Source of the DNA: Scatophagus argus
Lineage: Eukaryota > Chordata > Actinopteri > Scatophagidae
Length of the DNA: 64,000 bases
Assembly: GCF_020382885.2 (NCBI RefSeq)
Contig: NC_058494.1
Coordinates: 27,997,225 to 28,061,224 of the forward strand
Direction of reading: 5' to 3'
A model generated the notes under the pieces. That model saw nothing but the letters and a program-made list of their open reading frames with translations, made no database searches and was not told where the DNA came from. Made by a program: the position numbers and the translations under genes. Of the stretch, positions 22,842 to 35,819 are shown piece after piece; within the stretch, counting starts at the first letter, position 1; the number at the start of each line of letters is the position of its first letter.

Positions 22842-25800
22842 TCACACACACACACACACACACTGTGGCTGCTGTCTGTCATTCGATAGCAGTGAGAGCG
22901 ACTGTGGCTTTAAGAGAGACAAAGAGTTTCAAAGTGGAACAGAAATAATGGGACTCAAACACTCACACTCACACACACACTCACACACACTCACACACTC
23001 TCACACTCTCTCACACACACACTCTCACACACACTCTGTAAATGTTTCCAGTGGTTCCTGAAGCCTCATTTGGTGTTTTGTTGTTTTGTTGACTCTGAGC
23101 TCTCAGTCGATTGGTTGATGTGTTTAAGTGTCTTGTTGTGAAAGTCTGTAAATCCCACGTCGTCCACCATAAACTGTTTCATGTTTATTTAATGTGGATT
23201 TAAATCTGCAAACTTGCTGATGAAATGTGAACTGATGAATCCTGTGTGTGTGTGTGTGTGTGCAGAGGTCGTACACGTTGATCGTCGAAGCCTTGGACTT
23301 CAACAACGACTCTTCCTCCGGCAGTGAGTATCATCCTCATCCTCATCCTCTTCATCCATACACAGAAACAAGGTGGCTTCAGTCACATTAAACTTTGTGA
23401 GGCTGTTTTTCACAGGCCCTGTAGACTTCTGGACGTCCCCCCTGACCCCCCTGACCCACCTGACCCACCTGAAACCCCTGAGCCCCTCGTCCAGCAGCCC
23501 ATAGGTGTTTACACGGCCTGATGGAGCCTCATTCAGAAAACTGGCTTTATGGAGTGTGTGTGAGAGGAGGGTGTGTGTCTGTGTGTGTGTGTGTGTGTGT
23601 GTGTTTATCACCCCACAGTCAGCGGGAGTGTTGGCTTCTTGCTGTATTTGGCGTCGCACAGGGAACCATTACAGGCCTGGTGTGAAGTTGGCTGACCTCA
23701 GCTCAGGTGGGCTTCAGCGCAGGTGGTGGTGCGGGGGTGGGGTGGTGGTCCAGTTCAGTCAGAAACATGTGGAGGACTTTCCCTTCAGGTTTCCCGGTTC
23801 GAGCTGTCGGGCAGGTGTTGGCTCCGCAGCTCCGTCGGTATTCCTCGATAAAGTGTCAGCTTTGACTGTTTGCTCAGACGTCCTGGACTGAAGGGTTTCG
23901 GCCGTCTGTGGGGCTCACAGCCTCTCAAAGCTCCTGTGCTGTTTTTTATTCTCCATCGCAATGTGAAGTGTCACAGTTTGCTTCCAGACCGGCGGCGCTG
24001 CCTGCCCCGAGTCTTTTCCCCGCATTGAGTCCGGCTGCCGGTCGGTTCAGTGGACGCCGTCACCTCAGGCCGACCGCACTTTCCAGCCTGTCGGTGAAAT
24101 ACCACAGAGCGGCTCAGCGTTTTCCGACTCTGTGGAATATTCCAGCAGCTGGACTCCTGTGCCTGCCGGTCCGGACGGCTGGCAGGTAGAGGACGCCGTG
24201 TGACGGCTCAGTGCTTAAGTGTTTCCTCTGACCGTGTCCGCAGGCGTGGGCGCGGCGGTCATCGAGAGAGCCGTCCACTCGGGGATGATCAATCCCAGCC
24301 GGCAGTGGCAGAGCCTGAAGCACAACGGGCCCGTGGCTCAGTTCCACTTCCAGGTCCGCCTCGGCTGTGACGAGCACTACTACGGCTTCGGCTGCAACAA
24401 GTTCTGCCGCCCGCGAGACGACTTCTTCGGCCACTACGAGTGCGACCACAACGGCAACAAGACGTGCCTGGAGGGCTGGTCGGGTCCGGACTGCAACACG
24501 GGTGAGTCCCGAGGGTTTTGTTGGTGCTGCCTGTCTGACTGCTGGCAGGAGGTCCAGGAGGATCCTGGCTGACTGCTTGTGTCGTGTCTCTGCAGCGACG
24601 TGCCGGCAGGGCTGCAGTGCAGAACACGGGTCCTGTAAGGTTCCTGGAGAGTGCAGGTGAGAACGTCTCTGGTTTCTGTCTGTTTCTAACACAGAGAGTG
24701 GAGCTGAAAGGTACTTGTACACCACTGAGGTATAAAAACACAAGACGATCAGGTACATGTGTATCATACATGAGATGAGTCACAGCCTGAATGCACTGAA
24801 CCAGGATCAGGTTTTTGTCTGTTGTGTGCAAATAAGAAACACTTCAGAGAGCTGACATCGTCACATCGCATGCTCACAGTTTTCTGTATTTGTGTGTGTG
24901 TGTGTGTGTGTGTGCATGCGTGTGTGTGTGTGTGTGTGTGTGTGTGCATGCGTGTGTGTGTGTGTGTGTCAGGTGTCTGTATGGCTGGCAGGGTGAGTAC
25001 TGCGATCAGTGCATCCCTCATCCTGGATGTGTTCATGGCAGCTGTGTGGAGCCCTGGCAGTGTCTCTGTGACACCAACTATGGAGGACAGCTGTGTGACA
25101 AAGGTCCACACTCACACACACACACACACACACACAGAGGACGAGGTCTCGGTTTTGTGGACCTCTGTGGTTGACTGTCCCGTCCGTCCCGTCTTTGTCG
25201 TGCAGATCTGAACACGTGTGCAACGCTGCAGCCATGTTTGAACGGAGGAACGTGCAGCAACACGGGACCAGACAAGTACCAGTGCTCGTGTCCTGACGGC
25301 TTCTCCGGGCTCAGCTGTCAGACAGGTGAGACCGGCGGGCTCCGCTTCGCCACGGCTTCAGTCTGTGTGGAGGCGACCATGACGTACGTTAAAGGAACAG
25401 TTCACCTAAAACTGAAACTTCAGTCATGAGCTCCTGATGTGGAGTCAATGAAGGTTCTCAGTCCAGGAAACATTTCTGTAACAGTCTGATAGACAGCTGA
25501 AGAGAGACGGTGACTGGAGTTTCATTTGGGTGAACTGTCCCTTTAACTTCACTTCTCGTCTGTATGAAATGGCTTCGGTTGCTGAGAGTCACTTGGGCCT
25601 CCTGACTGATGTGAAACCTCTGTGTGTCTCAGCGGACCGCGTCTGTCTGTCCAGCCCCTGTCTGAACGGTGGGACCTGCGAGGAAACCGGTCAGGGTTTT
25701 GAGTGCCGCTGTGCCCCTGGTTGGACGGGACCGACCTGCTCCATCGGTGAGACCTGCTCGAACCTCCCAGCTCATCCTCTTTGAGCCTCCAGTGAAGCTT

Positions 25801-28800
25801 CATGACTTGGTTCGGTTTTTCTGTCTGTCTCAGATGTGGACGAGTGCCTGGCGAACCCCTGCAGTCACGGAGGAAGGTGTCAGGACCTGGTCAACGGTTT
25901 CAGGTGCAGCTGTCCCCCTCAGTGGACAGGAAAGACCTGCCTCATCGGTCAGTGCTGCTTTGACTCAAAGCTTGAGAGAGTTTGTGTGTTTGCCAGGCTG
26001 CTGGGGAAACTTTGTGGTGTGTTCAGTGATGATTCATGTCTTCCACTGTGGAGACTTTTGTTACAAATAAATGTGTCACGTCAGCTGAAGGACGGTTTTC
26101 AGTCTGGAGCTCCGTCCCCCGTCTCCTCCCACTGAGTCTGTTCTTCCTGATCCCTGGAGGAATGGTTGTGGTTTGGAGGCTTAGCGCCCCGGATCACCTC
26201 ACCGCAGCGCTAATCCACCGCCAGCCACACGCTCCTCAACCTTTATCTGTGGCTCGCCAGTCTGGTCTGCCAGCCCTCGCCGTGCAGCCCGTCTTCCCTC
26301 CCACACACGGACTCCAGATTAACTCGGCTTCACGACCCCAGCGACTCGGGGTGGTGTTTGTTCTGTCGGTGCTGTGACTCCCGACCTCAGACGTCCGCCT
26401 GAAGGCTGATGAAGCGTCATTTAAAGGGAGATGACGTACTTTAGCTGAAGCCACATTCACAGGATGAGACTGCATGCAGGGACACAAATACAGAAGAATC
26501 AACTGACCAATCACAGAACAGCTCGTGTCTGAAGTCAGCCAACATCAGCCGCCCTGAGCTGCTGCTCATACCTGAAGGTTTAGATCTAAAACGGACAGCA
26601 AACCGCAGCTGTCGCTCTCTCTAATCTCTTCATTCGTTTCAGACGCCAACGAGTGCGACGGCGACCCCTGCGTCAACGCCAACGCCTGCCGAAATCTGAT
26701 TGGAGGATACTTCTGCGAGTGTCTCCCCGGTTGGACGGGCCAGAACTGCGACACCAGTGAGTGAGAAGCTGCTAGAACACGTTGATCTGATCTGAGCTGG
26801 ACCCTGATGAGGCCAACACGTCCAACCCAACATCAGTGATAACGTAAAGCTTTATTTGTACAGAAAGTCTGCACAAAAGGCTTTCGTTTGAGTTGGTTTG
26901 GGGGGTTTTGCTCTGGAACACAATCCTGTTTGGACAACCAGGTCTGATGTTGTTGGATGAACGCGGTCCACCTGTCAGATCAGCAGTCATCAGACATTCC
27001 TGACAGGTGAAACGAGCAGCTGTGAGACATATGAGACACAGGAAAGCAGTCGTCAGAGCTCACAGTCAGGTGGAGGTTTTCCCCCCGAGGACAAACGAGT
27101 CTGTCTCTGTCTCTTCTGTTTACCTTCCCGTCAAAGTCGTGATAAACTCGGTGTGAATTGTCTCCGCAGACGTCAACGACTGTCGAGGACAGTGTCTCAA
27201 CGGAGCCACGTGCAAGGTCAGCTTCAGTCCAGCTACACGCTGTTTCCTGCCTTCTTCTTCTTCTTCTTCTCCTCACACTGACATCCTGTTTACTGATGCA
27301 GCCAGATTATGTTACATCAGCAGCTTGGTCTGTCAGCCCTCAGCGCAGCTCGCTTTGACTTTTACAGCATTTAGTGTCATTAGGAAAAACAGGCGTTTCT
27401 CAGAGAAAACGAAATAAAATCCAAAGTACAAACTGATGCTGAGTTCAAAACTTTTCATTTAATACCCAAACAGTACAAGTACCTTCCTGAACGTTACTGC
27501 TAACGTCAGCTTCAGGCTGTTTTTGTTGCCTCCTGGATTTTCTATGAACGCTGCAAAGACATTTAAGACGTTTAAGACATTTAAGACGTTTGGGGGGGGA
27601 AATAAATCGCAGCTGCGCCAGGAGATAAAAGCAAACACACAATACGAAGGAAAGTTTAACTGGTGGAATCTGGCATGTTAGCTTGATGCTAACAGCATGT
27701 CATGATATAAAATAAAAAGTTCCGACACATTTTCTGTGTTAAATATTCACCGAGTGTCACATCCCGTCCCGACGGTCGTCTCTTTTCGTCTTTCAGGACC
27801 TGGTGAACGGCTTCAAGTGTGTGTGCGCTCCAGGTTTCGGCGGCGAACTCTGCGAGAAAGACGTGGACGAGTGCTCCAGCGGGCCGTGCCTCAACGGCGG
27901 CCGATGCCAGGATGACGTCAACGGCTTCCGCTGCCTGTGTCCACCTGGTTTCTCTGGAAGTCGCTGCCAGGTGAGCTGACGGGGAAACAGGAAGTGAAGG
28001 GAAACGTTTTGTGTTAGTCGTGTTTACGTTAATCAGTCGAATTCAGACGTTAGAGAACATCTGTCCGCTAAAGATGAATTTCCAAGCAAAGTTTGAGAAT
28101 CGTGCAGAGGAGGAGCTGATGGTGTGGAGAAGACATCAGAATTCAAACAGTCCAGTAAAAGTCCAGTAAAACCTTTGAAGATGTTCAGGGTTTACTCGTG
28201 TGGATCTGCTGGCTGTGGCGTCCTCTTCCTGTCTCTGTAAGTGAACTGCACGTCTTTGTGTCCGAGTGGCTGAAACTCACCAGGATCTGCAGTGATGCCG
28301 AGCCACTGGAGTCTTGTACCTGATGACTCCGGACGTCCTCTCAGAGCTCTGTCTGAAGCCGAGCTGTCCTCTTTGTCCGCAGTCGGATATCGATTACTGC
28401 CTCCGCGGCCCGTGTCAGAACGGCGGCCAGTGTTTCAACGTGGCGGCCGACTACGTCTGTAAATGTCCCGAGGACTACGAGGGCAAGAACTGCTCTCGGC
28501 TGAAGGACCACTGCAGCGCCGCGCCCTGCAAAGGTTCACATCCAGCCCACATTCACTCATTCATCTCATTCAGGTCCAAAACACTTCAGTTCAGTAAGTC
28601 AAAGTCGGACGTCCTGTGTGTCCCCCTCCTGTCCAGTGATTGACAGCTGCACAGTGGCGGTGGCGTCCAACAGCACGCCGAGCGGGGTGCGTTTGATTTC
28701 GTCCAGCGTGTGCGGCCCTCACGGGCGCTGTCGGAGTCACGCCGGCGGGCAGTTCAGCTGCGAGTGTGAGGACGGGTTCAGCGGGACATACTGTCACGAG

Positions 28801-31800
28801 AGTGAGTCCGTAAATATTTACAAAGGATTTGACATTCTGTCCGGTTTTGTTTTGATTTTGGTCTTCTTGTATGTTGACTTCTTTGCTTTGCTGGTGATAA
28901 ACTCTTCTTTCCTCTGTCCCTCAGACATAAATGACTGTGAGAGCGCCCCCTGTCTGAACGGAGGAACCTGCATCGACAGAGTCAGTCAGTACCAGTGCAT
29001 CTGCGCTCACGGTTGGGACGGACCTTCCTGCCAGAACAGTGAGTCTTCCTCTTCGTCCCTCTTCGCCGGCGCGTGTGGCGGACATGTTGGACGCGTTCTC
29101 ACGTGTTGTCTCTGTCACGCAGACATCGACGACTGCGGCTCTGATCCCTGCCAGAATCGAGGCGTCTGTCGAGACCTGGTCAACGATTTCTACTGTGAGT
29201 GTGACGACGGCTGGAAGGGAAAGACGTGTCACTCCAGTAAGTGTGTGTGCGTGTGTGTGTGCGTGCGCACTGCTCACCTGTTCACCAGGTGTTCCTCTTC
29301 CTCCTCTGAGCCTGTTGCTGTTGTTTCCAGGAGAAAGTCAGTGTGACGAGGCGACCTGCAACAACGGAGCAACCTGCCACGACGAAGGAGACGCCTTCAA
29401 GTGCGTGTGCGCCGCCGGCTGGGCGGGCGCCACCTGTAGCATCGGTCGGTATGACGACGTGTGTTTTCACTTATTCTGTAGCGTCTGCATGTCAGTCCGG
29501 CAGCTCACGGTCGTGTTTGCGTCTCCAGCGAAGAACAGCAGCTGCGTGCCGAGTCCCTGCGAGAACGGAGGGACGTGTGTGGTGGACGGAGACTCCTTCA
29601 GATGCGTCTGTAAAGAGGGCTGGGAGGACACCACCTGCAGCCGCAGTGAGTCACGGCACCACCTCCACCTCACTCATTCAGCCTCCAGTCTGGGCAGGGA
29701 CCAGGTTTCCCTGAGTCCTGAGAGCCACAGCCTCAGACAACACCACATACTGATGCATGTGAAACACTCGGGCGGTGCTGCCCACAGACGGGCGGTGTTC
29801 CAGCTCTCCATTGGCCACAGCTGTTCCAGCCGCAGAGTTTTTTCCCTTTTTGTTGTGCAGAGCAGATGCAGACAGATTGACTCCGCACTGATGAAGCGTG
29901 TCAGCGTGGCTCCGCCGACTTCCTGTCGAGCTCACACGTGAAGCTGACCAGAAACTCCACAGTCCACCTTCTTCTTTACACTGAAAACCTTCTCCTTCCA
30001 GTGCGGGACGAGACCCGATTACTGCTTAAAGTACACAAGTACAACAGCCACAGTAATTACAGCAAACTCTCAAATCAGATTACAGGCAGGCATGTTATAC
30101 CCTCCATCCAATCACAAGACAGCACTGACTGCAGTCATTTCAACTGCTCCTAATGAAACATACAGCAGTGACAGCGAATCAGAGGGACTAAATGCGCCCA
30201 CTGTGTAACTGAGGCCACGCCCACCTCTCCTTCCTCCTGATGCGGAGGATTCCAGCTGACGTTCTTGTTAATGTGCTAACATTTAGCAGCTGACGTTTAG
30301 CACGTTAAAACGTCAGAATGTGTGACGTGAACTGAACGTCGCACAGGAGCCTTTCAGACCAACACAAGTGAAGGAAAACAAGCGCAGGACAAACCACACG
30401 TGTCGCCGGCGGCGATCCAGTATGAATCAGCTTAGCTTAGCTTCACTTCCTGTTGTGCTGGTGGTCGGTGGTAGTGATCATCAGATTGAACTGGAGCGAA
30501 CGCCGTCACAGGACTCCACGTGTTATTGTAGTCGGACTGAAGGGATCTGAACTCGGTCAGAAAAGTCTTAACACGGAGTTCATCTTCTTTTTCAGACACC
30601 AACGACTGCAGTCCTCATCCCTGGTGAGTCTCACACACACACACACACGCGCGCGCACACACACACACACGCGCGCGCACACACACACGCACACACGCGC
30701 ACACACGCGCACACGCAGCATCAGGTTTTGCTCACGGTGTCCTAACTGTGTCCTCCTGCAGTTATAACGGTGGGACCTGCGTGGACGGAGACAACTGGTT
30801 TCGCTGTGAATGCGCTCCGGGGTTCGCCGGCCCAGACTGCAGGATCAGTGAGTGTGTTTTCGTTTTCTGTCTGACCACTTCCTGCCTCTGACGATCTCAC
30901 TTCACACAGGTGAACAGAGCTGATGAGCGTCACTCATCTCTTCCAGACATTAACGAGTGCCAGTCGTCGCCCTGCTCCGTCGGCTCCACCTGTGTGGATG
31001 AAATCAACGGTTATCGCTGCGTCTGCCCGCCAGGAAGAGTCGGCCCGCGCTGCCAGGAAGGTAACGTCAGATCGCCACCCGATGACTCGTGAAACAGATA
31101 CAGTCCAGTGAGTCTCACCTCTGACATGTTGGGTGCTGACGGTGGTTTTGTGCCGCAGCGTCGGGGAGGCCGTGTGAGGTCGGAGGTCTGCTGGCTCCGG
31201 ATGGAAGCCGATGGGACGAGGACTGCAACAGGTGCCGCTGCCACAACGGGAGGATCGGCTGCACGAAGGTACGAGCGAGGACCCGCTTTCACTCGCCCTT
31301 ACGGAGTTTTAAGAGCTTATCAAATAACAATAAAGTCAGCTGCCACGTGTAATGAAAACTGCACCGTCTGAAGCTTCTCCCACGTCCGCTCGCTCCACCC
31401 GACTGCACTGTCAGATGGACAACGGAAACGTTTGCTTGTGCTTCACCTCATAAACATTCTTATGGTTCACTCCTTAAGTGCTTCAGCTGCAGGAAGAAAC
31501 AAAGCAGTGAATTATTTTCGACTGAGTTGGTCGATTCGCGAGCCCGCGGCTGGTGAGCAGGTCTTACTGTTGAGCTGGAACATGTTAGCGTTGGCTGAAT
31601 CATACGTCAGTGGGTGGAGGCAAAGAATTCACACAATCTGCTGTGTAGTCGGATCTGTAACTGGTTTATCTGTCAGTGCGATGCCGTGCAGTAAAAAGTA
31701 AAGATTTACGACGTGAGGAGGTGAACTGAGTGAAAGAACTTGGTTTGTTCTGCCACAGTAAAATGAAATGCAGGTAAACTAAAGCAGCGTGTAAACAAAC

Positions 31801-33650
31801 CTCCGTCACTGCACTGTGTCTCCGCCAGCTTCGGTGTGGACCTCCACCCTGCAGCCTCCACAGGAAGACTCGGGGCTCCGAGTGTCCAGCCGGTCACACG
31901 TGTGTCGCCGTCCCGGACGAGCGCTGCTTCGTCAAGCCCTGCGCCGGCCAGGGGGAGTGCTGGAGCCCCGCCCACCAGGCCCCGCCCACAGCCGGGTGTC
32001 ACCCAGAGGCCGGCTGCACCAACATCACCTTCACCTTCAACAAAGACATCATGATGAAGGTCAGTTTGGTTAAATGACACCAGCCAGCAGTTTGTACGAG
32101 TTCAGCTGTGCTCAACGTGTGCGGGCTGCACCTGCTCAGGTGTGAAGAGTGTGTGTGTGTGACTGAACAAACCCTGTGAAGGTGTCACCAGCCTGACAAA
32201 CCAAACAGGCGGTGGACTCATGGAGGAAACAATCGGCAGCTGCAGGTAAAACGAGCTCCGACAGGAAGCTCCTGCAGGAGTCGCAGCCAGCTGATCTGAG
32301 GTCAGACAGACAGGACGACAGGCGCAGGAGGACATTTTACTGCAGTACTGAATACATTTAGTACATTGTCTTGATTTGTACTTACTTGGACATGAGTGAC
32401 ATTTTCAGTGCAGGACTTTTACTTGAAATTGAGTATTTTTACTGTGGTACAGGATCTGCATGCTCCATCCACGCCGAATATCTGACAGCTTCCTGTTGCT
32501 GTTTGCAGGGCGTGACGGTGGAGCAGGTGTGCCGTCAGCTCAGGAGCCTCTACGTCGCCATAGACCCGTCGCCTGACTCGTCCGTCTCCGTGACCTGCCA
32601 GCCGTCGCTCAACGCCAACAACGAGATCCACGTGGCCATCGTGAGTCGCAAACGAAACTCCGCAGTGTTTGTCAGCTGATGCCATCTGGTGGTGATTTCC
32701 AGCTGTTTCCTGTCCATCACATTAACGTTTAGCACCCGTCTGGAAAATGAAGACGGACGAGAGCACCAGCAGGGTGCAGCTCTGTTGATTATTAATTAGA
32801 CCGTACCAGCTTTTAGACTGAAACTTGATTGGAGTTTTTCTGTTGAACCCTTCAGTCGAGCGGCGACCGGCAGAGCGGCATGACCTTAGTCAAGGAAATC
32901 ACAGACAAGGTCATGGATGTGGTCAGCAAGAGGAACGCCAACAGCAGCATCATCGGCGCCGTCGCTGAGGTTCGCGTCCAGAGACGGCAAAGCCCCGACG
33001 CCAACGGTGAGCAGCTCTCATGTGTTTCTGATCGTGAAACTTCGGTCTGTGGGGAGTTGAAGTCTGTAGTCTGTCTCCATGGAAACCGAGCAATCTGATG
33101 AGCTTGTCTTGAGTTGTTCTCTGACCTCCATCTTTCTCTCCATCCAACAGACCACATCGTGCCCCTGCTGGTTTCCGTGGTGATCGTCGTGTGGGCATTG
33201 GCGATCGTGTCGATGTTGCTGTGGTGCGTGAGGAGGCGGAGGAAGCAGAGCACCCACACGGGGGTCAGCACGCAGCCGTCGTCTTTGGTCCCCGCCGCAG
33301 AGGACAACAACGCCCTCCACAACAGCCTCAGCACCGCCCGCGAGCAGCTCAACCACATCAAAAATCCGATCGAGAAGAACCCACCGAGCCAGCACCACCA
33401 GCACCACCTCCTCCATCACCACCTCTGCGAGGACAAGAACTCGGTCAATGCCAGGATCCGGAAGTCAGACACTGGGAGCCAGTCGGACGAGGACGAGATG
33501 GACAAGAGGCTGCAGAAGGCCAGGTTCCCCCGGGCGCCGCCGGCGTACTCGCTGGTGGACTGGGAGGATCGAGTCCCTCACTGGACCAGCAAACAGGACA
33601 ACAGGCAGATCCAGTCGCAGAGCGTGAACAGGATGGACTACATCGTATAA
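20198..33650 (+). CDS. jag1: Jagged1 Notch ligand, 26 coding exons, complete
   Basis: Single-pass membrane DSL ligand that activates Notch on neighbouring cells. Exons: 20198-20269, 21137-21439, 23266-23323, 24244-24501, 24596-24656, 24973-25103, 25206-25325, 25633-25746, 25834-25947, 26643-26756, 27170-27216, 27797-27970, 28383-28533, 28637-28801, 28925-29038, 29123-29236, 29331-29444, 29529-29645, 30596-30623, 30762-30847, 30947-31060, 31159-31268, 31829-32059, 32509-32640, 32856-33006, 33151-33650. They join to 3693 bp, 1230 aa, with every phase closing. Signal peptide 1-24; MNNL with [16 protein letters not shown] about 186-228 ([14 protein letters not shown]...); 16 EGF repeats, several calcium-binding (DVDEC, NINDC); VWC-like Cys-rich region (exons 22-23); TM about 1068-1092; stop-transfer RRRRK; C-terminal YIV, the PDZ-binding end typical of JAG1, not JAG2. 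The cytoplasmic tail has a His-rich insert (about 33394-33424). Exon sizes 28, 47, 61, 86, 131 and 151 match the known JAG1 gene. Whether it is the a or b teleost paralogue is undecided. Confidence 0.98.
21440..23265 (+). other. jag1 intron 2, with large CA-rich arrays
   Basis: This is the largest jag1 intron (1.8 kb). 22,800-22,863 is (CA)n and 22,965-23,036 is an imperfect CACACTCA array; the end of the intron carries (GT)n up to the acceptor TGCAG. ORFs at 21632-22039 lie fully inside the intron and have no domain. Confidence 0.8.
22799..23036. repeat. (CA)n and (CACTCA)n microsatellites
   Basis: Two adjacent CA-rich arrays, 22799-22863 and about 22965-23036, are separated by unique sequence inside jag1 intron 2. 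Confidence 0.9.
23577..23605. repeat. (GT)n in jag1 intron 3
   Basis: A simple GT/TG run of about 14 units. Confidence 0.9.
24890..24970. repeat. (GT)n with GCATGC interruptions, abutting jag1 exon 6
   Basis: About 80 bp of TG repeats broken twice by TGCATGCG runs directly into the exon 6 acceptor (GTGTCAG at 24972). The repeat thus replaces the usual polypyrimidine tract next to the splice site. Confidence 0.92.
25109..25137. repeat. (CA)n just after jag1 exon 6
   Basis: A CA run starts a few bases downstream of the exon 6 donor, so exon 6 is bracketed by TG and CA repeats that are mutually complementary. Confidence 0.9.
25389..25546. mobile_element. MITE with TTAA ends in jag1 intron 7
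   Basis: The 158-bp element is bounded by TTAA on each side, with about 22-bp terminal inverted repeats (TTAAAGGAACAGTTCACC at the left; the right end reads GGTGAACTGTCCCTTTAA). No coding capacity. The TTAA target is typical of piggyBac and Kolobok superfamilies; which of these is not resolved. Single similar ends occur near 3700 (CATTAAAGGAGCAGTTCA) and 40866 (TTAAAGGGTCAGTTCACC). Confidence 0.85.
29646..30595 (+). other. jag1 intron 18, no element recognised
   Basis: A 950-bp intron between EGF exons. It contains no second gene, recognised repeat or RNA. The ORFs in it are chance. Confidence 0.6.
30633..30717. repeat. Mixed (CA)n/(CG)n microsatellite in jag1 intron 19
   Basis: Alternating CACA and CGCG blocks, potentially Z-DNA forming, lie in the short intron between the 28-bp exon 19 and exon 20. 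Confidence 0.92.
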
Positions 33651-34855
33651 CCAACGGGACTCGAAGTGACTGGACCGTCCACCTGAGACGTCTTTTCTTC
33701 CTGTTTGCAGTTGAATTTCCAGATGGAATTTTTTTGCTGTTTTAATTTATGTTTTGACTGATGCTGGCCTCAGTGGTCCACCGCGGTTGACTGGATCTAC
33801 AATTTTGTGGACGCCTTCCAGAATTTGGACGTGCAGGAACTTTCCCTAAAGCCTTTGAGCACGGTTCACATCTTTCAGCGACGACTTGTGGGTTTGAATG
33901 TGCTGCTGCCTCCACAGCACCTGATTTGAGAAATCATATTATTAAAATATTTATTTTGTTTTTCTGGGGGACATTTGGGTCAATATGAAGAATCGTTCAT
34001 GCAGAATGTTTCTGTACAGATGTGTAAATAATTTTTGAACTAATTGTTGTGTATATTTGATTTATTAACTTAAAGATATTTCATTTTTAACTTATGAGTA
34101 CTGAGTTTGACAGCTTCATAAGCTTGTCTGTGGAAATGTTTTGGATTTTTTTGTTTTGTTTTTGTTTTGAAGTTCATTTGTAGCCTTTTGGATTTGGGCA
34201 TTTTTGTGCCTCAGCTAAGCGTTTTGTCTGTTGTGTGGTGCATTTTGTTGGTACGGTGGCCAGGATGTTCTGTTGGGTCGTGAGCACGGACGGAGTTTGC
34301 TGCTGCAGAGTCTTTTACACAAACCAACATGGTGGCAGACGTATTACTTTTGCTACTGAAACGAAATTCTTCAAGGGACACAACTTTTTGTAGTAACGTG
34401 TATGTTTTGTACAGTGTAAAAAGAGGAAGTGGGAACAGGTTTTCTGTTTGTTGGTGTTTTAATAAACTGGATGATTGATTAAAGGAAGCCCGTGGAGTTT
34501 CCTTTCTTCTTTTTCCTGGCAGGAACAACATTTGCATGATGATTTATTTTAAATGTTAGATTCCAGTCTTCTTCTTCTTCTCTGCCTTTGTTAGCACATT
34601 GCTACCTTTTTCTTGGCGAGTTACCTTAAGGCCTGTTGGTCAGTGGAACGTTGACGGCGTTGGTTGGAGCGTGTATCCAAACAGGAAGCGACTCTGCTGG
34701 GAGCCTTTGAAGAGGTAGAAGAAGAGAGAAGCCAACAAGAACACTGTGGAGCTGTCATGTGACCTGTTACCTGTTTGTGTGATTGGAGGATAAAATAAGT
34801 CTGTGACTTCAGTCGTGTTTGTTGGACCTTGAGAAATAAAGTTTGTTACTGATAA
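33651..34855 (+). other. jag1: jag1 3' UTR with two polyadenylation signals
   Basis: After the TAA at 33648-33650 the sequence is T-rich and noncoding. AATAAA occurs at 34461-34466 and again at 34835-34840, giving 3' UTRs of roughly 0.83 or 1.2 kb. TATTTAT/ATTTA words around 33,945-34,080 are AU-rich-element-like and could affect message stability (inference). Confidence 0.7.
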
Positions 34856-34899
34856 TATTGTTTTGTTTTGTTGTGTTTCCTAACGATGTGGTCTTACAT

Positions 34900-35466
34900 T
34901 TTAACCTGATGTCATTTGGACACACCTCTTCATTACTGAATCCAGGTGTGTTATGGGCCTGTTCCTCAGGCTTTGGGCTCGGCCCCTGACTTCAAGTGAA
35001 GGGAAATCTTAATGCTTCAGCACACCAAGACATTTTGGACAATGCTATGCTTCCAACTTTGTGGCAACAGTTTGTTGAAGGCCCTTTTCTATTCCAGCAT
35101 GACTGTGCCCCAGTGCACAAAGCAAAGCTCCATAAAGACATGGTTGGATGAGTTTGGTGTGGAAGAACTTGACTGGCCCACACAGAGCCCTGACCTCAAC
35201 CCCATCCAACACCTTTGGGATGAACTGGAACGGAGATTGTGAGCCAGGCCTTTTGGTCCAACATCAGTGTGTGACCTCACAAATGCTCTACTGCATGAAT
35301 GGGCACAAATTCCCACAGAAACACTCCAACATGTTGTGGAAAGCCTTCACAGAAGAGTGGAAGCTGTTAGAGCTGCAAAGCTGTCTGTGTGTTTACAATG
35401 AGACGTCATTAAAGTCCCTGTTGGTGTGATGGGCAGCTGTCCCAATACTTTTGTCTATATAGTGTA
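34900..35466 (+). mobile_element. Tc1/mariner-type element, 5'-truncated (copy 2)
   Basis: It lies just downstream of jag1. 35012-35242 encodes the same transposase C-terminal fragment as copy 1 (differing by SSMTVPQ versus SSMTEPQ), on the plus strand. Its right end is CCCAATACTTTTGTCTATATAGTGTA ending in TA at 35465-35466. The left end has no inverted repeat that I can find, so this copy is truncated there. Confidence 0.85.
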
Positions 35467-35756
35467 TAACTTACATACGTTTCAACTGGAGGAAGAATTT
35501 GAACACAACAGGGTGTAGCTGGTCTGAGAGCTGACAGGTCAGAGGTCACGAGGATCCTCAGCAGGTTTCTCTTCCCACCAGCAGAGAGGAAAAACAAACG
35601 TTTGTTTTCTGTTGCTTCAAGTCTGATGAACAAATATACACAAAAATCAATGGAAAAACACATTTAAAATCATCAATAATGTAAAACATGTTATTTGTTG
35701 TTGCTGAAACATGCTGGTACTGGTTTCATACCAAAGCTGGGACAAACTGCAGCTAT

Positions 35757-35812
<56 letters not shown>
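35757..35812. repeat. (CA)n microsatellite
   Basis: About 27 CA units, uninterrupted. Confidence 0.95.
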
Positions 35813-35819
35813 AGTTTCT

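Noticed and set aside
24114-24767. 217- and 180-codon minus-strand ORFs
   Set aside because: They are antisense to jag1 exons 4-5, whose GC-rich third positions suppress stops on the other strand. No family resemblance.
29282-29714. Overlapping frames over jag1 exons 17-18 that resemble EGF-poor proteins
   Set aside because: They are shifted frames of the EGF-coding exons; the correct frame joins in phase with neighbouring exons.
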